A stretch of 64,000 nt of DNA. Source: Boothiomyces macroporosus. Taxonomy: Eukaryota; Chytridiomycota; Chytridiomycetes; Rhizophydiales; Terramycetaceae. Below the pieces are notes generated by a model. It saw only the letters and a list, made by a program, of their open reading frames with translations. It did not search any database and had not been told where the DNA came from. Position numbers and translations under genes: made by a program. This document shows, in pieces, positions 56,115 through 64,000 of this stretch. The stretch spans positions 186,001 to 250,000 of the forward strand of contig JADGKB010000005.1 of the NCBI GenBank assembly GCA_027604185.1. The letters run 5' to 3'. The first letter of the stretch is position 1; each line of letters starts with the position of its first letter.

Positions 56115-56269
56115 ATGACATCTCAAGTTGAACGCGGCCAGTGAACAAGTGCTTTTGGACTATCGCTGTGGGAACTGTTGGTTTAATTTCGAGCAGTAGA
56201 TATGGGACTTTGTATTCAACCCGCTTTGCAAGTTTCAATGGCTTTGTTCCAGAATCTTACAATCGATGA
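56115..56269 (+). CDS. Putative 43-aa single-pass membrane protein
   Basis: A 12-nt exon (56115-56126, MTSQ) and a 23-nt intron (56127-56149, GTTGAAC to GTGAACAAG) lead into CFWTIAVGTVGLISSRYG, then TLYSTRFASFNGFVPESYNR and TGA at 56267-56269. The helix followed by a short polar tail resembles small accessory subunits of inner-membrane complexes, but I do not recognise it. The gene sits in the 224 bp between the Bre4-like gene and TAN1. The intron starts GTTG, which is rare here. Confidence 0.4.
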
Positions 56270-56297
56270 AATTCTCTAATGTGAAATCCAACTTTGA

Positions 56298-57159
56298 ATG
56301 GGAAAAAGAAAATCTGAAAGTGAAGAGCAAGTGGAGAAAAAAGTAAAGTCTGACGAAACGAAACCAAAGAAAAACACTGGTACGATACCAATTCAAAGAG
56401 GAAAATTCAAGAACAGATACTTGAGGAAGCATGCTTCATTATTGCACAGGCTGGATGATCCTGCAACAGGAATACTCGTAACAACACATGTTCATCAGGA
56501 AACTAGAGCTTTAGGACAAGCGAGAGGGTTTCTAGATGAATATACCCTAAAGCTTTTTCCAGATGTTCAATCTAAATGGCCTCCGCCGCCATCCAGGTTA
56601 GATATCGATCTTGAAATAGTTGGATTGAAGGAAGAAAAACAAGAAATTGATATTACAAAAGAGCGATATTTCCAAGCAGTTGATTCTGCTTGCTCAGGAC
56701 TATTATTTTTACGATTTCGAACAAGCGTCACTCCAATGGAGTGGATGAAAAAGTTCTTGGAGCATTATTATGCATTACCAGCATCAGACAAGACCAAGCT
56801 GAAAGCAGCAATTTCATTTTGCTACAGATTTCTACCAGTTGAAAGAGTGTGTCCCGCGAATATGACTGATGTCGTCAAATCTGCCAAGGAGTTGTTTACA
56901 AGTGATAAATTTGACTATTCAAAATCGGTTGCTATAGTCATTGAAAATAGAAATAATGAAGGGATAAAGAAGCCGCAATTGGTTGAGAAACTAGCTGAAA
57001 TTATTCCGCCAGAGATAAAGTAACCAACACTAACATAGAATTGATTTAAAGAATGCAGAGCAAGTAGTGTACGTGTCAGTTTTCAAAAGTTGTTGTGCCT
57101 TGAGTCTTCTTCCAGATTACTACAAGTTCAAAAAGTACAATGTGCAAGAGCTCGAATAA
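56298..57159 (+). CDS. TAN1: THUMP-domain tRNA acetylation adaptor TAN1 (THUMPD1)
   Basis: Exons 56298-57020 and 57040-57159 with a 19-nt intron (GTAACCAACACTAACATAG) give 280 aa. The N-terminus is lysine-rich (MGKRKSESEEQVEKKVKSDE). The THUMP part has TGILVTTHVHQETRALGQAR, CYRFLPVERVCPANM, FDYSKSVAIVIENRNNEGIK, then PPEIKIDLKNAEQVVYVSVF, CCALSLLPDYYKFKKYNVQE. TAN1 guides the acetyltransferase Kre33/NAT10 to make N4-acetylcytidine at position 12 of tRNA(Ser/Leu). Its stop codon is 14 bp from that of the convergent adaptor gene. Confidence 0.9.
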
Positions 57160-57173
57160 ATATTGTTTTTATT

Positions 57174-59281
57174 TTATACTTCTGAAGCATTCAACATTGA
57201 AGCTACTTGAAGGTCTTCCAAGACATACACGCTAACTTGTGTAATAACGGTATAGTTGTGCTTGATGGCGCCTCTCATGTACTGCTCCAGCTCCTGATAT
57301 ACTCTTTGTTTGTCTTCTCCTGGCTGATCTAGTTTAGAGCAAATAGATTTCGTTTCAGCAACAATTTGAATGTTCCTTTTAGACAGGTTTTCTAATGAAT
57401 TCACAATCTGTCCTGCGAGCGGGCCCTTACAGAATACTTCATGAACTACATCAATATTTTTCAAAATAAAGTCCAAGACATTTCGAACTGATGTGATTAT
57501 TTTTGGTGTTGCTGTATCCTTAATTAATCGCCTAAGCCGACTCTCCCAATCGAAAATGGATCGATCTAGTTCCCTAAATACAATCTCCAACCGTTCTGCG
57601 TGGACTTTTTCAGGAGTCAATGGTAACGGGCTATCAACCCCTGGTGTGGTAACATCAACAACATCTGGCTGAATTGCTTTTTGGACAATTTTTGATAGAT
57701 TCGCCATTTTCATCATAATTAATTGAGGAACATTAAATGGATCGGTAAGATTCTTTGGAGATTCGTTATCTGACAAAGTTGGAGTATTGGAATCAAATCT
57801 CTTTAAATCATTGTAGGACATTACATTTCTAATATTGACATTTAATCTTGCTGCTGGATTGGCACGAACCTAACATTAAATTCGTTATACTGATTGCGAA
57901 TGTTGAGGGCTCTTTTTTGAATTTGAACTTTCACTCTCATCAATGACTGCCACATAATTGACAGGTACCATCCCTCTAGTGTCGCTAGATCGTAACAAAT
58001 ACCAATGCTGGTATTTATCCAAAACCACAAATTGTTCGCCTCTTCTGACAGATAGTTCATTCTTCAACTTTCTATTAAATTCGTACAAGCAATATGCTTT
58101 CTGCAGCTTTCGTTCAGGCAGATTTTCCAGTACATGCAAACATAATGTTGGTACTGATCCTCGTTGTCCATTATGTTCTACTATACACCATTCATTATCT
58201 TTTGCAATTATACTGTAGATTTCACCAATATACACATTTAATTCACCGCGAGATTGAGCTTCATGTTCGTAAATAGCAATCGCTTTTCCAGTTCCCTCCA
58301 ATCCAAGATTTGCTGCCATAAAGGTACCAGGCTCAATGTTAATTGGTTTAGAGTTGGGCACATTAATGTGTCTAACGTGTCTAATGATATACTGAGGAAC
58401 AAGTTCATCTGGGAGATATTTCCTAGTTACTTCCAACACTTTATCAGTAGGATTCAACACCACAGTTTCTACCATAAGAATTAGAATACCATTGTCTTTC
58501 AGAATCAACATCAAGATATAATTTCTCCAATCGCTTGTTGAAATCTTGTATTTGTGTAGAGCATCTCCAATCAATTTGGCAACATCATCCGTGTTGCTAA
58601 TTCGAAAAGTCTTGTAAGATTCATGCTGTTTGTCCGGAAGCTGATTTCCAATTACTCTAATTGTAGTTTCTCCATTATGTTCATAGTTCTGGTGTTAGAA
58701 ATAACTTACGAATGTTGTGGAAGATGATATTGATGAAGGTGAAGTTGGCTTTTCCTTGAATAATTGCAACGGGTGAGGAAGTGCGACATACTGGCTCGTC
58801 TTGCCTCTTTCGGATGGGCTATCGTATCCAGTAGTTCTTGATCCTTTTCGGTTGCTCTTTAGTCTGTCCTTGTAGAAATTCAATTCGGTATTCAAAGCAT
58901 TCATTTCCTTTTTCAATCGGCTGATGTAAGACTCCTGATCCCCGACAGTTTTTTCCAACTCCTCAATACGAGCAGCCATAATATTTACAGTTGAAAATGA
59001 AGGTGTTTGTGATTCTGGAATATAATCATCTTCCTGCAGTTCAACTTTATGCTCCAATTTTTTGTAATAAATTGCATTCAACAAGCGAATTCTATCTCCA
59101 ACTGCCTTCATTTGCAATTCTTCCAGCATGGCATGTCCAGCAAATATCAACACATTGCCTGTAATCAGATTTTCTGAGTTAGCATATAATTACCAGTGAA
59201 TATTTTACAGTAAGATTCCAATCCCAGTTCTTTGAGGAAGCTATTCACATTATCCACATCCCAGTTTGAAATTGTTGGCAT
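57174..59281 (-). CDS. SAM-RA-SH3-SH3 MAPK adaptor (Ubc2/Ste50-like)
   Basis: Exons 59281-59194, 59173-58710, 58688-57891 and 57869-57174 with introns of 20, 21 and 21 nt give 681 aa. The SAM domain (WDVDNVNSFLKELGLESYCK, ENLITGNVLIFAGHAMLEEL) is followed by a coiled coil (MAARIEELEKTVGDQESYIS), an RA domain (ETTIRVIGNQLPDKQHESYK) and two SH3 domains (KAIAIYEHEAQSRGELNVYI; KAYCLYEFNRKLKNELSVRR). A C-terminal helical region of about 230 residues closes the protein (MSYNDLKRFDSNTPTLSD). SAM-RA-SH3-SH3 is the plan of Ustilago Ubc2, which links Ras/Cdc42 signals to the pheromone MAPK module. The frame is open upstream of the chosen ATG without another ATG. Confidence 0.82.
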
Positions 59282-59503
59282 TTTGTAAAAGAAATTAGCA
59301 ACCCATCCAAAATTTTCTGGTGCGCCAGTTTCAGCCCCACCGAAAGCCGCAAAACTATTGTTAGGGGGTTGCAAAATGTTGCAACTACTATCAACGTGTT
59401 GGTCGGAATTATTATTGCCACATGATCAATATCCAGTGCAAGTAGTGCAAATTAAAAATATTCCCGAGACAAATATTTTTTCAAGTTTTTGAGCGGAATC
59501 AAT

Positions 59504-59710
59504 ATGGTAAAGAAAGCCGACTCTGAAATGAAGCCATTTCATAATGGATGCCAGCAGTGCAGAGTGAAAAAAATAGTCCAGTTTAACTGTATACCGAAAT
59601 CTACAACAATAGAGTGCCATCCTATCGAGAGATATTTCAGAATGTGCGATGGATTCGCAACTACGGAATTGCTGAAAACTGAGCTCAGCAATTATCCTTT
59701 AGTTGAATAG
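59504..59710 (+). CDS. SOM1: Som1-like subunit of the mitochondrial inner membrane peptidase complex
   Basis: A single exon of 68 aa. The family pattern C-x3-4-K-x2-VQ-x3-C...C-x-P-x2-R-x-F-x2-C is met by CRVKKIVQFNC, IECHPIERYFRMC, then ATTELLKTE. Som1 binds Imp1 in the inner membrane peptidase and supports maturation of some of its substrates. The ATG at 59504 is preceded by A/T-rich sequence. Small size makes the call moderately safe; the cysteine spacing is the main evidence. Confidence 0.72.
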   Translation: MVKKADSEMKPFHNGCQQCRVKKIVQFNCIPKSTTIECHPIERYFRMCDGFATTELLKTELSNYPLVE

Positions 59711-59744
59711 TTTGTAGATAATAAATTAGAGTACCAATTTTATT

Positions 59745-61187
<1,443 letters not shown>

Positions 61188-61309
61188 ACTTTTTTAAAAA
61201 AGTAAACTTTAACTAGCCACAAATGCGACATCAGCCACGTTTTATATAGCTTGATCGAGATGAAATAAACCCCCTAGTTTCTTATCTAGTTGGGAAATAA
61301 TGTGTTTGA

Positions 61310-61378
61310 TCGATTAATTCAGATGTCTACACTCGGGTCCAATCATACCTTTGATCAAGCAATCATCATCATAAATGC
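61310..61378 (-). ncRNA. Weaker C/D box snoRNA candidate downstream of SDS22
   Basis: On the minus strand, 24 nt after the SDS22 stop, ATGATGA (61372-61366) is followed by a TTGA (D'-like), ATGATTG (C'-like) and CTGA (61322-61319). That is the order C-D'-C'-D with about 45 nt between C and D. The guide before box D is GAGTGTAGACAT. I see no convincing terminal stem and no target from memory. Confidence 0.3.
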
Positions 61379-61395
61379 CAAGACATTATCATCCT

Positions 61396-62452
61396 TTATT
61401 TAATCAATGTAGCGTCAATCTGTGAGATTTGAGGCAACAGCGTCTTCAATTTGATTCTGTACACTGGCCGCTCGCTTTGGAGTGGATTGCCTTCAAAATA
61501 TACAGTTTTCAGATTCTTTTTGTTTGCTAACTGCTTTTCGATTTCTTCAAACGAACTCAATTGATTATAGCTTGCCTGAGATTAAATTGAATTACCCATA
61601 GCTCTTCGAGGTTCTCCAGGTGCTCCAGGTTGCCCAAGTGCTCAATCCTATTGTTTCCTATATCCAAAGTAGTGATATTTGGTGGTAGAGGCCCAATTAC
61701 TTTGAGAGCATTGTGAGACAAGTATATCTCGTTGAGCTCCGTCAATTCGCTTATATCACTAATTTCGCTTATTCGATTTGACTAGTGTTACCAACAAACT
61801 TGCCTGAATCGAAAGTAAATTCAATGATTTCAGATTACGCAATCCAGCAAAGGAAGTGATCTTGTTCTTTCCAACCCATAGCTGCTTCAAATTGACAAGG
61901 TTGTCCAAATTTTCAATCACTCTAATCCTATTAGCACCCAATTCAAGATTAACTAGTTTTGTAAGCGTTTCCAATCCTTCAATCTTGGATATTTTGTTGG
62001 ATACAAAGAACAGATCCGTCAATTCAACCAAATTTTCGATATTTTCGATTTTTCTAATTCGGTTAAATGAAAGATCCAAATGCCTGGATTATATCGCATC
62101 TACCTTAGTTTTACCAAGTGGTTGAGTCCTTCGATTTTATCTATTCGGTTATCATATAAATCCAATTCTTCCAAATTTATCAAAGTGTCCAGTCCGTTGA
62201 TGACAGTCAATAAATTCTGCCTCATGCATAGTCGCTAAATTAGCTATCCAGTACCTATGGTTAATCAAAAGTACAGTCAGATTGACATAATCTCGCAGAA
62301 AGCGAGTTTGCTTAATTCTAAAGTTCACAAGATCTAATTCCTTTTCCGACACTGGGACTTGAGAAAGCACAGAGTCATCTACATTACAGCGACTTACAAT
62401 CCAATTCTTGAACAGCTGCAAACTCTTCTTCTGGTTCACTTTCGTTTTGCAT
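61396..62452 (-). CDS. SDS22: Protein phosphatase 1 regulator SDS22 (PPP1R7)
   Basis: Exons 62452-62398, 62378-62275, 62234-62104, 62083-61804, 61781-61596 and 61575-61396 give 311 aa; the sum is a multiple of three only if all of 62235-62274 is removed. Leucine-rich repeats of the 22-residue SDS22 type run through the protein: LCMRQNLLTVINGLDTLINL, EELDLYDNRIDKIEGLNHLV, LDLSFNRIRKIENIENLVEL and LKQLWVGKNKITSFAGLRNL. An LRR cap closes it (EGNPLQSERPVYRIKLKTLL). SDS22 controls PP1 biogenesis and mitosis. Two oddities: a 40-nt gap made of two complete 20-nt introns, and a GC-AG intron (61782-61803). Confidence 0.94.
62235..62274 (-). other. Two 20-nt introns placed end to end (or one 40-nt intron)
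   Basis: On the minus strand the 40 nt removed between NLT and RLCMRQN consist of GTACTTTTGATTAACCATAG (62274-62255) followed directly by GTACTGGATAGCTAATTTAG (62254-62235). Each half is a full match to the intron pattern of this genome: GTAC start, TTAAC or CTAAT branch motif, TAG end, 20 nt. The boundary is AG/GT with no exon base between. Removing only one half breaks the frame. Confidence 0.8.
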
Positions 62453-62722
62453 TTTTGATTGAGGCGAAAAAGGCCGTTGTGTTAATCATGATTCATCAGG
62501 AAAAATGTGGAGTCAATTCCATCGCATTGGTACGATAAATAGAGGGTTGCGATCGAGTACCGGTAGTCATAATTAAATTCTCCAAATCTAAATGCTGCTG
62601 GCAAGCACACTTGCGCACCAATTTGTAGGCGAATATCCACCTCACATGATTCAAAAGCAATACAGAAGAATCTTTATATTATTCGTAGCGCGACCAACCG
62701 CGATCTTCAACTGGTCAAGAAT

Positions 62723-63037
62723 TCAACATCCAAACATCCTACTGATAATGAATCTCGCTTGTTCAGGCAAATTCAAATGCATGTCTGTCAAGTGTAGTGG
62801 GATTGACGTTTCTAAAACCGTGGATACTCTATATCGCTGAGCTACTTTATTGAATTTATGGAATAGTATTTCGTTTAAATTTAACTGGCTTGTTCTTTCT
62901 GTAGTAATTGCAGAGATCATGAGGAAGAGATGAGTAATTGCTATCAAGGTCAAGTACACAAGCCAAGTAGAAAGTAATATAATCACTGTTGCGGTAAGTG
63001 CTCTTGGAAGCAATTTGCTATCAATCGGCTTGTCCAT
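62723..63037 (-). CDS. Putative membrane protein, C-terminal end unresolved
   Basis: ATG 63037 opens a frame of 104 aa with a long hydrophobic stretch (ALTATVIILLSTWLVYLTLI, then AITHLFLMISAITTE) and a soluble part (VSTVLETSIPLHLTDMHLNL, PEQARFII). The frame stops at 62723. Minus-strand frames downstream remain protein-like: LDQLKIAVGRATNNIKIL, and WIFAYKLVRKCACQQHLDLE with LIMTTGTRSQPSIYRTNAME to a TGA near 62506. Joining them needs introns I cannot settle. I do not recognise the family. Confidence 0.45.
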   Translation of the reverse strand: MDKPIDSKLLPRALTATVIILLSTWLVYLTLIAITHLFLMISAITTERTSQLNLNEILFHKFNKVAQRYRVSTVLETSIPLHLTDMHLNLPEQARFIISRMFGC

Positions 63038-63217
63038 TCCTGTGATCTACTTCAAGTTGGATATTTATCCTGTCTGGACATAGGATATCCACGCTGAATA
63101 GGGACCCAGTTTACCACCAATAGTACCCAACAGCTTGTCTCTACTCGAAATTAGAAATATTACATTCCAAGTTAAATTTGGGATGGACAAGCGCGAATTT
63201 TACTTTTTGTTTCAAAA

Positions 63218-64000
63218 ATGAACCCCGCTATCCAGCCAGAACCAATCCAACCAAACCAGAATAAATTGTTCGCAGGATTATTCCAGCAATGGCTCTCAAA
63301 CCCGGACTCTCAAACATTTATCTTGAACCAAATTGAGACCATAGATCAAGATCTAGGCAAGGAATATCAGGAGAAAGTTGTTGATGGAGTGAAGTTTCTA
63401 ATGCAAAATATCTCTGATCTAGTATTAGAAAAGGAGGATCTCAAAGTGTCACCTAAACCTGGGGAGCTTGTTCCACCAAAGAGTCCGAACAGGAGGAAAA
63501 TTGCAATGGAAGATAATTGTCTTTCTACCACCGGAATACCAGTTGAAAAGAAGATTCATCATATCGCTGAAGTATTGAAAACAGACTCTGGTATCCATTT
63601 GAATGAAGATATCACGTCGCCAGCTCCCGTTATCCCAAAATTTCACTTTCCATACGGTAAATCAACTGGGAGCTTTGATGTAAAAGAATTAGAGGTACTT
63701 TAAAATTGATTCAAGAAACAAGTCAAGCCCCTGTTTGATTTAAATGCCAAAGGATTAGGAGAAAGAGAATTCCTTAAAGTAACCGAAGCAATAGGAGTGT
63801 GTAAATATTTAAACGCCGCGCTATTCAGAAAAGTATCTGTTGGCGCTGATGTTGCGAGATTTGACACGTTTATAGAGTACTGGAAATCAACAACTTTGAA
63901 ATATCACACTTCAGAAGGAATAGCCTTCAATATCATGAAACAAGAAAACTCGAATCATCTCGTTGCAGCAGATTTATTCGCTACAGTTCAAGGTAATAAC
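63218..64000 (+). CDS. PP2A regulatory subunit B'' (PPP2R3 family), 3' end outside window
   Basis: Exon 63218-63694, a 21-nt intron (63695-63715, GTACTTT to GATTCAAG), exon 63716-63992, and then a new 5' splice site (GTAATAAC) at the window edge. The first 160 residues are a loosely conserved leader, then IPKFHFPYGKSTG, VKPLFDLNAKGLGEREFLKV, CKYLNAALFRKVS, RFDTFIEYWKSTTLKYHTSE and GIAFNIMKQE follow. These match the start of the PR72/PR130-type B'' core. The calcium-binding EF-hands expected further on are outside the window. B'' subunits direct PP2A to particular substrates. Confidence 0.8.

Noticed and set aside
62592..62840. Plus-strand ORF (MLLASTLAHQFVGEYP) as a gene
   Set aside because: It is antisense to the membrane-protein ORF with the better start context, and no family was recognised.

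Overview
The window looks like nuclear DNA of a compact, intron-rich early-diverging fungus or fungus-like opisthokont that makes flagellated cells. The flagellar signal comes from CEP78 (centriole), a TTC29-like TPR protein, an STPG/SHIPPO repeat protein and a minimal tubby protein. The fungal signal comes from a Som1-type inner-membrane-peptidase subunit, a Ubc2/Ste50-type SAM-RA-SH3-SH3 adaptor, a Bre4/FUSC-type exporter, a Vsb1-type SulP-STAS-cNMP protein and a fungal-looking secreted protein. NDUFB10 and NDUFAF7 imply that respiratory complex I is kept. No tRNA, rRNA, transposon or CRISPR array was recognised. The species cannot be named from the sequence.

The dominant property is the intron system. 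I placed roughly 85 introns by joining reading frames of recognisable protein families. All but a very few are 19-23 nt: GTAnnn at the 5' end, then a TAAC, TAAT or TGAC branch-like motif directly fused to the 3' AG. Many exon sums were checked and are divisible by three. Exceptions are a 136-nt intron in DPH2 that contains a C/D box snoRNA, two GC-AG introns that both start GCAAGT, and in SDS22 two complete 20-nt introns placed end to end with no exon between them.

Layout. 1-7.1 kb: Vsb1-like transporter (5' end outside), a small basic protein, CEP78, RBM39, TTC29-like. 7.3-16 kb: an unresolved gene, an ABCC transporter, DPH2 with its snoRNA, TFG, STPG-like. 16-31 kb: sulfite oxidase, SEC16, M1 aminopeptidase, a secreted CBM9-like protein, an unresolved small gene and a mitochondrial bacterial-type L-serine dehydratase with a tandem repeat at its stop codon. 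31-46 kb: BTG/TOB, VPS51, a beta-propeller protein, V-ATPase subunit e, BUD32, a secreted TGN-repeat protein, SEC7/BIG, SAMHD1-like, tubby. 46-64 kb: NMD3, NDUFB10, a snoRNA candidate, C3HC zinc finger, NAA40, NDUFAF7, a Kex2-type peptide precursor, alanine aminotransferase, Bre4-like exporter, TAN1, Ubc2-like, SOM1, PI4K type II, SDS22, a membrane protein and a PP2A B'' subunit that runs off the end.

Genes are packed tightly: stop codons of convergent pairs are 3, 6 and 14 bp apart and two divergent start codons are 28 bp apart. Functional themes are ER exit and Golgi traffic (TFG, SEC16, SEC7, VPS51, PI4K2), flagellum, complex I, and RNA modification or ribosome export (DPH2, BUD32, TAN1, NMD3, snoRNAs).
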